This document shows positions 40,998 through 49,179 of a stretch of 64,000 nucleotides of DNA, one piece after another. The notes under the pieces were generated by a model. That model was not told where the DNA came from. It saw nothing but the letters and a program-made list of their open reading frames with translations, and ran no database searches. Position 1 is the first letter of the stretch. Every line of letters starts with the position of its first letter. This stretch comes from Thomasclavelia cocleata (GTDB lineage: Bacteria > Bacillota_I > Bacilli_A > Erysipelotrichales > Coprobacillaceae), in assembly GCF_900102365.1 (NCBI RefSeq), contig NZ_FOIN01000010.1:1-64000 (forward strand), in the 5' to 3' direction. A program made the position numbers and the translations under genes.

Positions 40998-42238
40998 TAA
41001 ATTACTTTCCTTCCCATATCATCTTCCTCTAATTCAATATCTACAGGAATTTTCAATATTTCCATTGGATGATTAGCAACAGCAACTTCTTCATTTTCTT
41101 CATTAATTATTTTAGTTACAGGAATAATGATATTTTCATGTTGCGGACTAAAAAATTCAATTTTATCACCAACTCTAAAATAATTACGTTGCTCAATAAT
41201 TGCTAATTTATTAATCTTATCATAACTAATTACTCGAGCACAAAACTCTTGAGTTGGATGTTCATCACGCTGATTAAATAATTGTTTAGAATTATCTGCT
41301 TGATTATCATAAAAACCAGTACACAAAGCACGATTTGCTGCTTTTAAAAGTTCTAGATAATATTTTTCACTAAACACAAAATTATCAGGATCACTGCAGT
41401 AATCATCTATCAACTTTCGATAAGTAGAGACTACTGTAGCAATATAATGTAATGATTTCATTCGTCCTTCTATTTTAAAAGAATCTACCCCTAGCTCAAT
41501 TAATTCAGGTAAATGATTAATTAATGACATATCTTTACTTGACATACTAAAAGGAATTTTCCCTTCATTTAACTTTTGATTACTATCAAAAATATCATAA
41601 TACCAGCGACAAGACTGTGAACAGCCGCCACGATTTGCGTCACGATGAGAAAAATAGTTTGATAACATACAACGTCCTGAATAGTGAATACACATAGCCC
41701 CATGAATAAAATATTCAATATCAATATCTGTCTTATCTAAAATAATTTTTAAGTCATCATAACAAACCTCACGACCTAAAACAACCCGATCCATTCCTAA
41801 ATCCTGATAAAACTTAATTGCCTTAGTATTTAAAGTAGAAAGTTGCGTTGAAACATGGACCTCTAAATTTAAATCCAAATCCTTAGCTATTTTCATAATA
41901 TAAGGATCAGCTACAATAATAGCCTTAACCCCAGCCCTATCTAGAGCTTTTAAATACTCTTCTATTCCATGCAAATTATCTTGATGTAAAATAATATTAC
42001 ATGTTACATGGATCGTTGCATTATATTGTTTTGCAAAATCAACAGCCTCTTTAATATCTTCAAGAGTAAAGTTTGAAGCTCCTGATCTAAGAGAAAATTC
42101 TTTTCCTCCAACGAACACTGCATCAGCACCATATCTAATTGCTACTTTAAGTTTTTCAAGATTTCCAGCTGGTGCTAATAATTCTGGTTTTTTTATAATT
42201 ACTCTTTTACCATCAATAATCTTACTTATGTTTCTCAT
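40997..42238 (-). CDS. U32-family protein, TrhP2/YrrO-like
   Basis: The 413-residue protein has the U32 start KPELLAPAGNLEKLKVAIRYGADAVFVGG, the signature EYFIHGAMCIHYSGRCMLSNYF with conserved cysteines, and GGCSQSCRWYYD, giving the four cysteines of an Fe-S cluster. Bacillus YrrO with YrrN makes 5-hydroxyuridine at tRNA position 34 from prephenate. It overlaps its partner by 17 bases, and the methylating partner TrmR is just upstream. Confidence 0.9.
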   Translation of the reverse strand: MRNISKIIDGKRVIIKKPELLAPAGNLEKLKVAIRYGADAVFVGGKEFSLRSGASNFTLEDIKEAVDFAKQYNATIHVTCNIILHQDNLHGIEEYLKALDRAGVKAIIVADPYIMKIAKDLDLNLEVHVSTQLSTLNTKAIKFYQDLGMDRVVLGREVCYDDLKIILDKTDIDIEYFIHGAMCIHYSGRCMLSNYFSHRDANRGGCSQSCRWYYDIFDSNQKLNEGKIPFSMSSKDMSLINHLPELIELGVDSFKIEGRMKSLHYIATVVSTYRKLIDDYCSDPDNFVFSEKYYLELLKAANRALCTGFYDNQADNSKQLFNQRDEHPTQEFCARVISYDKINKLAIIEQRNYFRVGDKIEFFSPQHENIIIPVTKIINEENEEVAVANHPMEILKIPVDIELEEDDMGRKVI

Positions 42239-43157
42239 TTTCTTCTCGCTTTCTTACATCATCAATCTTATATACAGTAGCATCAAACATAAAACTATGA
42301 TGATAATCTACTTCTGGTTCTATCTGATGAAGTTGCGGTAATAATTCTTTTCGTTCTTTACCATATGTTCCATTATTAATACTCTTTAATCCATCCTGAT
42401 ATAGATTTACTATTTCTACTAATTTTAAATCATCAATAAATAAAGACTCAATATATAAATAATCAAAATTAGTAAAACTACTTAAAATATCTAATCCACA
42501 AATCTGTTTTTGACTTAATATATGACATCCAAACTGATCTTCATATATATGACATCCATAATCTACTCCATTAGCCTGGATAATGATATTATCATTTATC
42601 AAAGCTGACTTTTCTAAACCTGTTTCCATAAAATAATTTGATAACAATTTCCTCTTTGAATATGCCATATATTCAACACCATGAATTTGTGTCACAGTCT
42701 TTATAGCTGTATTTTGAGCAATCATAATTTTTTCATCTAAAGGTATCTCACGTGCTAAAAAAGCACATTTAATTCCTAATGCAGCTAAATAATTTAATGT
42801 AGCTTGATTAGTATTTAATGTATCAGGACTGTAAATCAATTCAAAATCATAATTATTATCTTTACATATTTCTAAAATACCAAAATCCTGGAATAATATC
42901 CCATCTACTTTTAATTCATTTAATTTTTCTAAATGATTGAGCAGTTCATCTAAATTATGCTCTTCAATTAAAGCATTAACTAATACCCATAGCTTTTTAT
43001 TTTCCAATTTATTTTTCAAATCACTTAATTCTTCATAATCAAGTGATAATGCTTGTCGACAAGAAAAATATTTTGTTCCAACAACAAAATATTTAATCCC
43101 AATATCAATAAAATCATTAACATATTTTACACTATTTAAATGTACTACTAGTTCCAT
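42222..43157 (-). CDS. U32-family protein, TrhP1/YrrN-like
   Basis: The 311-residue protein is a shorter, divergent U32 paralogue (ELVVHLNSVKYVNDFIDIGIKYFVVGTKYFSCRQALSLD, TQIHGVEYMAYSKRKLLSNYF). It lacks the full cysteine set of its partner, as known for YrrN. Together with the downstream U32 gene it is predicted to hydroxylate wobble uridine. I start at ATG 43157, overlapping the trmR stop (TAATG), with GGGTGA upstream; the upstream in-frame codon is less well placed. Confidence 0.88.
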   Translation of the reverse strand: MELVVHLNSVKYVNDFIDIGIKYFVVGTKYFSCRQALSLDYEELSDLKNKLENKKLWVLVNALIEEHNLDELLNHLEKLNELKVDGILFQDFGILEICKDNNYDFELIYSPDTLNTNQATLNYLAALGIKCAFLAREIPLDEKIMIAQNTAIKTVTQIHGVEYMAYSKRKLLSNYFMETGLEKSALINDNIIIQANGVDYGCHIYEDQFGCHILSQKQICGLDILSSFTNFDYLYIESLFIDDLKLVEIVNLYQDGLKSINNGTYGKERKELLPQLHQIEPEVDYHHSFMFDATVYKIDDVRKREENEKHK

Positions 43158-43753
43158 TATGTCACCCTTTTTCTTATCACACATATTCCATCACCAACAG
43201 AATGATATGTAACTTCATACTGTTCATTATCAAAAATCCAATCTTTAAAACGTTTAATCTTTTTTACCAGTTGTTTAGTATTACGATTTTTAATATTATC
43301 AATATCAAATATCATTCCATGAAAATCAAGATTATCTACAATACAAATACCATTACTAGAAATTAATGGCATATATTTTTCAAAAAATTTTTGATACTGA
43401 GCTTTAGCAGCATCAATAAAAAGACAATCAAAGTTATTTAAAACAAGATTATTAATCTCAAACTGTAAAGCATCATCATGATGAATAATTATTTGATCTT
43501 TTAAATTATTATCTGATATATTCTCTAAAGCTTCTAAATACCTTTCGTCATTTAATTCAATTGTTTCTACTTTAAAATCAGCAATATTACTCACTAGCAT
43601 CATTGCTGAATAACCAATTGCACTGCCAATCTCTAAACAGCAATGATAATTATTCTCTTTAAAAACATTGATCATAAATTCTAATCCCTCACGTTGCATG
43701 ATTGGAATATTACGATTAATTGCACTTAATTCTAACTCTTTAAAATACTTCAT
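43157..43753 (-). CDS. trmR: tRNA 5-hydroxyuridine methyltransferase TrmR-like
   Basis: The 198-residue protein is an O-methyltransferase_3 enzyme: AdoMet motif CLEIGSAIGYSAMML (about 40-54), VETIELNDERY, FDCLFIDAAKAQYQKFF and GICIVDNLDFHG with metal-binding Asp residues. Bacillus TrmR (YrrM) methylates 5-hydroxyuridine to 5-methoxyuridine at position 34. Being directly ahead of both U32 genes strongly supports this job rather than catechol methylation. It begins 1 base after the mltG stop. Confidence 0.9.
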   Translation of the reverse strand: MKYFKELELSAINRNIPIMQREGLEFMINVFKENNYHCCLEIGSAIGYSAMMLVSNIADFKVETIELNDERYLEALENISDNNLKDQIIIHHDDALQFEINNLVLNNFDCLFIDAAKAQYQKFFEKYMPLISSNGICIVDNLDFHGMIFDIDNIKNRNTKQLVKKIKRFKDWIFDNEQYEVTYHSVGDGICVIRKRVT

Positions 43754-43754
43754 T

Positions 43755-44849
43755 TTAATACCACTTATTTTCCTTTACTACTTTTTGATGTTCATTATAC
43801 GTTTTTGAATAAATAACTGTTCCATCTTTTAAAGCAAAAAAGAATAGATCATCAGTTGGTTGATAATTTAAACATGACTCCATAATTTCATTAGAAACCA
43901 TACTTATAGGTCCAATAGGAAGTCCCTCATATTTATATGTATTATATTTAGAATCTACTTCTAAATGATTATATGTAACTGCTACAGTTTTAATTTGATT
44001 AGCATAATTAACAGTTACATCACTTTGTAAACGCATTGGTTTTTCTAAACGATGCATAAAAACACCAGCAATTTTAGACTGATCTTCTTTTTGTCCAGAT
44101 GCTTCACATTGCACAACTGAAGCCAACGATAAAAATTGGTGAACAGTTATATTATTACCATTTATCTTAAATTCCTCAATTTTACTTTTAATTGCAGTTA
44201 AGTTTTTATCCATTTGATCTAACATCAATTTAGTAACATCTTCAATAGTTGTTTTTTTAGATGTTATCACATAAGTTTCTGGTCCAAGATACCCTTCTAA
44301 AGGAAACATAATTTCACTACCTAAAATACTTTGATCTAAAAACCAATATTGATCAACCAAGCTTTGTAAATATTCTTTATTAGTCCACTTCTCCAATACA
44401 ACCTGTGTTTTTGCTGCCAATATCTGTTCCTCATTCAATCCATTAGTATCAACTTCAATGTTTAATGCCTTTGCTACTTGTTTAGCACACTCTGGAACTG
44501 TATTGCCATCAAGAATAGTGATTTTAGCAGTAGATATATATTTTTTATCACCCTCAAGAATTTTAAAAATTGTCTTAAGATCCATATTTTTATCTAATAC
44601 ATAAACATTTGCTATAAATCTATGCTGATTCAATTTTGCATAAATACTAGCCACCATCTTATTTTTAATTAATCCAGCTTCATCTAATTGATCTATTACA
44701 GCATTCGTTGATCCTGAAATTTCAACTACTACTTGTTCACTTTTTAAAGATACTGCTTTTTGACCATTAAAATAAAGAAATACCAAACTAAAAACAATAA
44801 TCAAAACAGCAGCAGTTATACCAATAATAATTTTCTGCTTTTTTTTCAT
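43755..44849 (-). CDS. mltG: Endolytic murein transglycosylase MltG
   Basis: The 364-residue protein has one N-terminal membrane helix (about 5-27), a LysM-like segment and the YceG domain with LASVVQCEASGQKED (catalytic Glu in QCEA), FMHRLEKPMRLQSDVTVNYA and YKYEGLPIGPISMVSNE. It cuts nascent peptidoglycan strands outside the membrane. It begins a new transcription unit that runs through trmR, the U32 pair, udk and greA. AACGGAGG lies before the ATG. Confidence 0.94.
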   Translation of the reverse strand: MKKKQKIIIGITAAVLIIVFSLVFLYFNGQKAVSLKSEQVVVEISGSTNAVIDQLDEAGLIKNKMVASIYAKLNQHRFIANVYVLDKNMDLKTIFKILEGDKKYISTAKITILDGNTVPECAKQVAKALNIEVDTNGLNEEQILAAKTQVVLEKWTNKEYLQSLVDQYWFLDQSILGSEIMFPLEGYLGPETYVITSKKTTIEDVTKLMLDQMDKNLTAIKSKIEEFKINGNNITVHQFLSLASVVQCEASGQKEDQSKIAGVFMHRLEKPMRLQSDVTVNYANQIKTVAVTYNHLEVDSKYNTYKYEGLPIGPISMVSNEIMESCLNYQPTDDLFFFALKDGTVIYSKTYNEHQKVVKENKWY

Positions 44850-44868
44850 AATATCCTCCGTTTTTTAC

Positions 44869-44897
44869 ATTATAAGATATTTTTCATCCTTATTCAA
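44869..44897 (-). promoter_or_regulatory. mltG promoter
   Basis: On the minus strand TTGAAT (44892-44897) and TATAAT (44869-44874) are 17 bases apart, about 20 bases before the mltG start. Confidence 0.75.
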
Positions 44898-45010
44898 CTT
44901 ATCTGTAAATATAACAAAAATTGACAATTATATTATTAGTATAACCAATTTTTAGTCATCCAAAAAAAAGATACAACTATCTCTAATAAATTATATTAAA
45001 TTCTTTTATC

Positions 45011-45038
45011 AAAAAAAAGCTAAAATAATTTAGCTTTT
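45011..45038 (-). terminator. Terminator of the alaS-to-DUF1292 unit
   Basis: AAAAGCTAAA (45015-45024) and TTTAGCTTTT (45029-45038) form a perfect hairpin followed by a T run on the minus strand, just after the DUF1292 stop. Confidence 0.85.
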
Positions 45039-45041
45039 CTA

Positions 45042-45410
45042 TTAATTATCATTTTTATTTTTACAACATTCATGATTATCATGACCATGTCCCCCACAAC
45101 ATTCATGATCATCCTCTTCATGACAACACTCACCATCACCATGATGTCTACAACATCCATGTTCTTCTTCATCTTCTGCCATAAAACTTTGGAAAACTTC
45201 TTCTACCATTTCCCATTCCTCAGGTGTTTCAATAGGATATAATCCTCCTTCATCATCAAAAATCGATGCATAAACACTAGGTTCTTCAACTGTTGAATCA
45301 TAGTATAAAACATATTGTTTATTTAATTCATCATTATTAAAAGTAAACAATACTTCAAATTCTTTTTCATTTCCTTGATCATCAATTACCTGAATTTTAT
45401 TTGCTTCCAT
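45042..45410 (-). CDS. DUF1292 protein with His/Cys-rich metal-binding tail
   Basis: Residues 1-80 are a standard DUF1292/YrzB domain (IQVIDDQGNEKEFEVLFTF through EEWEMVEEVFQSFM). Residues 85-122 form an added tail with eight His and eight Cys, the latter as four CC pairs, mixed with acidic residues. DUF1292 proteins normally end near residue 90. The tail should bind Zn, Cu or Ni, as a store, sensor or chaperone; the core function is unknown. It follows ruvX by 12 bases, the conserved order in Firmicutes. Confidence 0.88.
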   Translation of the reverse strand: MEANKIQVIDDQGNEKEFEVLFTFNNDELNKQYVLYYDSTVEEPSVYASIFDDEGGLYPIETPEEWEMVEEVFQSFMAEDEEEHGCCRHHGDGECCHEEDDHECCGGHGHDNHECCKNKNDN

Positions 45411-45422
45411 TAAATTTCCTTT

Positions 45423-45842
45423 CTATTGAGCATCCAAATAGCCTTGTAATATTGCTACTGCTGCCATCTTATCAATCACTTGTTTACGTTTTTTTCGAGA
45501 AACATCAGCAAAAATCAAGCGATCCTGCGCTACTTTTGTAGTTAAACGTTCATCTATTAAAATAACATCTAACCCTGTTACTCTTTTTTCTAACATTTCT
45601 TTAAACATGATCGAGACTTCTGCTCTTTCTCCTAAATCACCATTCATATGTTTTGGTAATCCTAAAACAACAGTTTTAATCTGATTTTCATTAATTATCT
45701 TTTCAATGTAATCAGCTGCCTTTTCATAAGCATTTTCACTAAAACGATATGTCTCAACACCATGAGCCAACATCCCCAAAGCATCACTCATAGCAATTCC
45801 ACATGTTCTTGAGCCTAAGTCTAATCCTAATATTCTCTCCAT
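45423..45842 (-). CDS. ruvX: RuvX/YqgF-family putative Holliday junction resolvase
   Basis: The 139-residue protein has the RNase H-like fold with LGLDLGSRTCGIAMSD (catalytic Asp near 6), VVLGLPKHMNGDLGERA and LIDERLTTKVAQDRL. In bacteria it acts in pre-16S rRNA 5' processing and possibly in junction resolution. It lies 1 base after ireB and 12 before the DUF1292 gene. Confidence 0.93.
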   Translation of the reverse strand: MERILGLDLGSRTCGIAMSDALGMLAHGVETYRFSENAYEKAADYIEKIINENQIKTVVLGLPKHMNGDLGERAEVSIMFKEMLEKRVTGLDVILIDERLTTKVAQDRLIFADVSRKKRKQVIDKMAAVAILQGYLDAQ

Positions 45843-45843
45843 C

Positions 45844-46095
45844 TTATTTCTCCAAATACGATTTGACTAATTCCTCAATAATTTCATCACGTTCGATTTG
45901 TTGAATTATATTTCTAGCATTTTTATGACTAGAAATATACGCAGGGTCATTAGAGATTAAATAACCTGCAATCTGATGTACTGCATTATATCCTCTTTCA
46001 TTTAAAGCATCTATTACTGTTTGAAGATTACTACGAATCATCTCCCGACGCATATCTTCGGAACTAAATACTTTTGTTTTTGTTAAATCATGCAT
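45844..46095 (-). CDS. ireB: IreB-family regulatory phosphoprotein
   Basis: The 83-residue protein (UPF0297) has the start TKVFSSEDMRREMIRSNLQTVIDALNERGYN, which contains the threonine region phosphorylated by the PASTA kinase IreK in enterococci, then LISNDPAYISSHKNARNIIQQIERDEI. It tunes cell-envelope stress and cephalosporin tolerance there. It sits in the standard alaS-ireB-ruvX order. Confidence 0.93.
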   Translation of the reverse strand: MHDLTKTKVFSSEDMRREMIRSNLQTVIDALNERGYNAVHQIAGYLISNDPAYISSHKNARNIIQQIERDEIIEELVKSYLEK

Positions 46096-46155
46096 ATTAT
46101 TCGACCTCCTTCAAGGCATCGCCTATAGAATTATTTTACACCAAATAGTAGTAAA

Positions 46156-48765
46156 TTAAAAGAAGTTTTTAAGTTGATCATGAATACTTGTAATTTTTTC
46201 ATTCATTGGACAACCACCTTGAGCAAAATCAGGTTTTCCACCGCCACGACCATCAACTACTGCATTAATCTTTTTAACAATATCCCCAGCTTTAAAACCA
46301 TTTGCAATATAATCTTTAGTTACACCAACAAAATATGAACATTTGTCCTCAAAACAAGATACTAAGATTACTACTCCAGAATTGATTTTATCTCTAAAAT
46401 CAAATGCTAACTGTTTAGCTTTGGCACTTTCTAAACTTTCTTCAACATATAAAACTTTAACACCATTGATATTTTCAACATCATTAATTTTACTTGCTGC
46501 ATTTAAAGCATTTAATTTAGCATTTAAAGTTTCAACTTCTTTTTTGACAGATGATAATTCATCATTTAATGCACTAATTTTATTAACTACTTCTTTACGA
46601 TTTTTCAATTTCAAAAGATTACTAATTGTATCTACTGTTTCTTTTTCTTGAACTAAAGCTTCATATGCACTTTTACCTGTAATTGCTTCAATTCTACGAA
46701 CTCCACTCCCTACACTTTCCTCAGCTTCTATTTTAAATAATCCAATATTAGCACTATTAGTTACATGGCATCCACCACATAATTCCTTTGAAAACTCTCC
46801 TACTGAAACAACTCTTACTGTATCTCCATATTTTTCATCAAATAAAGCCATTGCTCCACTAGCTAACGCTTCATCTTTAGTCATATTTTTAATTTCAACG
46901 TCAATTCCATTAAAAATAACACTATTAACCTTTTGTTCAACTGCCCTTATTTGCTCATTAGAGATCTTTTCAAAATGTGTAAAATCAAATCTTAAACGAT
47001 TATCATCAACATATGAACCAGCCTGATTAATATGATTTCCAACAACTTCCTTTAAAGCTGCTTGTAATAAATGGGTAGCTGTATGATTAGCAATAATTTT
47101 ATTACGTTTTTCATTATCAATCTCTAATGTTAAAACATCTCCAATACTAATTGTTCCGTTTTCAACTTCAACAAAGTGTAAATGTTGCTGATTTGGAGCT
47201 TTTAACACATTTACAACATTTGCTTTACAATTTTCATTATGAATCACACCAGTATCAGCACATTGTCCTCCCATTTCAGCATAAAAAGTTGTTACATCAA
47301 AAATAACTTCTCCATAATCATCTAAAATATCAGTTTTAACACCATCTTTAAATAACCCAATAACGATTCCATTAATTTTAGCTGAATCATATTCAAAAGA
47401 TGATGGTAGATCAAATGACATTAAATCCGGTTTTTGACTAGCCATTGATTCATTATCAGATCGTGCTCCACGACTTCTTTCTTGTTGAACCTTTAACTCC
47501 TCTTTAAAACCTTCTTCATCTACTTTCAAATTTGACTCTTCAGCTATTTCTAATGTTAATTCAAATGGAAAACCATAAGTATCATATAATTTAAATGCAT
47601 CTTTACCACTAATAACCCCATCTGTATTTTTAGAAATTAAACTAGTTAATAATTTTTCACCATTTGATAATGTCTTATGAAAAGCTTCCTCTTCTTTTTT
47701 TACCAAATCACTAATATAATTAACTTTTTCTGGTAAATAACTATAAAACTCTTTCATAATATCACTAACTACAGTAACTAAATTATACATAAATGCATTT
47801 TTAATTCCAATTTGTTTACCATAACGAACAGCTCTTCTTAAAATTCTTCTTAACACATAACCACGACCAGCATTATCAAATAATGCTCCATCTGCTAAAG
47901 CGAAAGTAACTGTACGAATATGGTCAGCAATTACTCGATAAGCCATTTTATTTTCATGATAGCTAACATTAGCAAACTTTTCAGTTTCATGAATGATTGG
48001 TAAAAAGAAATCAGTATCAAAATTAGTTTCTCCCTCTTGAATAATACTTGTAATTCTTTCTAATCCCATTCCAGTATCAATATTTTTTTGAGGTAATTCT
48101 TCATAATCTTCACGAGCAACACCTTCTTGAGAATTATATTGAGAAAATACAAGATTCCAAATTTCAATATAACGATCATTCTCTAACTCTTCATAAAATA
48201 ATTTTATTCCTAATCCTTCTGGATCATACTTCTCGCCACGATCATAGAAAATCTCAGAATCAGGTCCACATGGTCCTTCACCAATTTCCCAAAAGTTTCC
48301 TGGTGTTTTTAACATATGTGTAGGATCAACACCTTTTACATCAACCCAATAGTTATAAGCCTCATCATCATGATCATGAACTGTAATATATAGTTTATCT
48401 TTTTCAAAAGCAAACCATTTTTCATCAGTTAATAGTTCCCAAGCAAAATCAATTGCTTCTTTTTTAAAATAATCCCCAATTGAAAAGTTCCCTAACATTT
48501 CAAAAAAAGTATGATGACGTGCTGTTTTACCAACGTTTTCAATATCATTAGTACGAATTGATTTTTGTGCATTAGTAATACGAGGATTATCTGGTTTTAT
48601 AGTTCCATCAAAATATTTTTTTAATGCAGCTACTCCTGCATTGATCCAAAGTAAAGTTGGATCATCATTTGGAATTAATGAATGACTTGGCTCAACTTTA
48701 TGACCTTTACTTTCAAAAAAATCCAAAAACATCTTTCTTACTTGATTTCCAGTTAATTGCTTCAT
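46156..48765 (-). CDS. alaS: Alanyl-tRNA synthetase
   Basis: The 869-residue class II synthetase begins GNQVRKMFLDFFESKGH and has the catalytic core (ARHHTFFEMLGNFSIGDYF, GRGYVLRRILRRAVR), the editing domain with zinc-binding HTATHLLQAAL and CGGCHV, and the C-terminal oligomerisation region ending in GRGGGKPDFAQGG. It charges tRNA-Ala. A T-box with a GCU specifier precedes it. Length is normal. Confidence 0.97.
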   Translation of the reverse strand: MKQLTGNQVRKMFLDFFESKGHKVEPSHSLIPNDDPTLLWINAGVAALKKYFDGTIKPDNPRITNAQKSIRTNDIENVGKTARHHTFFEMLGNFSIGDYFKKEAIDFAWELLTDEKWFAFEKDKLYITVHDHDDEAYNYWVDVKGVDPTHMLKTPGNFWEIGEGPCGPDSEIFYDRGEKYDPEGLGIKLFYEELENDRYIEIWNLVFSQYNSQEGVAREDYEELPQKNIDTGMGLERITSIIQEGETNFDTDFFLPIIHETEKFANVSYHENKMAYRVIADHIRTVTFALADGALFDNAGRGYVLRRILRRAVRYGKQIGIKNAFMYNLVTVVSDIMKEFYSYLPEKVNYISDLVKKEEEAFHKTLSNGEKLLTSLISKNTDGVISGKDAFKLYDTYGFPFELTLEIAEESNLKVDEEGFKEELKVQQERSRGARSDNESMASQKPDLMSFDLPSSFEYDSAKINGIVIGLFKDGVKTDILDDYGEVIFDVTTFYAEMGGQCADTGVIHNENCKANVVNVLKAPNQQHLHFVEVENGTISIGDVLTLEIDNEKRNKIIANHTATHLLQAALKEVVGNHINQAGSYVDDNRLRFDFTHFEKISNEQIRAVEQKVNSVIFNGIDVEIKNMTKDEALASGAMALFDEKYGDTVRVVSVGEFSKELCGGCHVTNSANIGLFKIEAEESVGSGVRRIEAITGKSAYEALVQEKETVDTISNLLKLKNRKEVVNKISALNDELSSVKKEVETLNAKLNALNAASKINDVENINGVKVLYVEESLESAKAKQLAFDFRDKINSGVVILVSCFEDKCSYFVGVTKDYIANGFKAGDIVKKINAVVDGRGGGKPDFAQGGCPMNEKITSIHDQLKNFF

Positions 48766-48786
48766 TTTCTTCTCCTTTGTTCAATA

Positions 48787-48997
48787 TAAAAAGTCGTCCT
48801 ATTGCTAGGAACGACTTAAATCGCGGTACCATCCTAGTTCATGAATAATTCATGCCCTCATTTAGCTAGTAACGCAGCTTACACGGTAATATTTAATTAC
48901 TCTCCAAAGCAGCTTTCCTATAAACATGATTAGTATTTTCACCAGCCATACTATCTCTAAAAAACATCTTTATAGTACTCTTCTTTTTCAACGATTT
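48787..48997 (-). ncRNA. T-box leader of alaS (Ala, GCU specifier)
   Basis: On the minus strand GAGTAC, then AGAGATAGTATGGCTGGTG with paired ATACT, then AAAGCTGCTTTGGAGAG give stem I with specifier GCT, placed 8 bases before GGAG as in the other T-box here. GGATGGTACCGCG (48822-48834) is the canonical T-box sequence. AGTCGTCCTA and TAGGAACGACT form the terminator, followed by T residues (48789-48817). Uncharged tRNA-Ala should permit read-through into alaS. Confidence 0.92.
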
Positions 48998-49002
48998 ACC
49001 AA

Positions 49003-49031
49003 ATTATAAACTATTGAAAACTATTTTTCAA
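49003..49031 (-). promoter_or_regulatory. alaS T-box promoter
   Basis: On the minus strand TTGAAA (49026-49031) and TATAAT (49003-49008) are 17 bases apart, just after the stop of the 37-residue ORF. Confidence 0.78.
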
Positions 49032-49040
49032 GCCTCATCT

Positions 49041-49154
49041 CTACATCTTTGCTTTTAAATTATCCATCATATCTTCAACACATTCACATTCACTAAATAA
49101 TATCATTAGTGAAGCAACGGTTAATCCAATCAATAATTTATTTCTTGCTAACAT
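49041..49154 (-). CDS. 37-residue membrane peptide downstream of recD2
   Basis: ATG 49154 with GAGGTGAG 5 bases upstream opens a 37-codon frame, MLARNKLLIGLTVASLMILF then SECECVEDMMDNLKAKM. It has one hydrophobic helix after a basic start, then an acidic Cys-containing tail, so it is either membrane-anchored or secreted. It begins 25 bases after recD2 and ends 10 bases before the alaS -35. No family is recognised. Signals support real translation. Confidence 0.6.
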   Translation of the reverse strand: MLARNKLLIGLTVASLMILFSECECVEDMMDNLKAKM

Positions 49155-49179
49155 AATCTCACCTCAGTATAGTTTGTCA

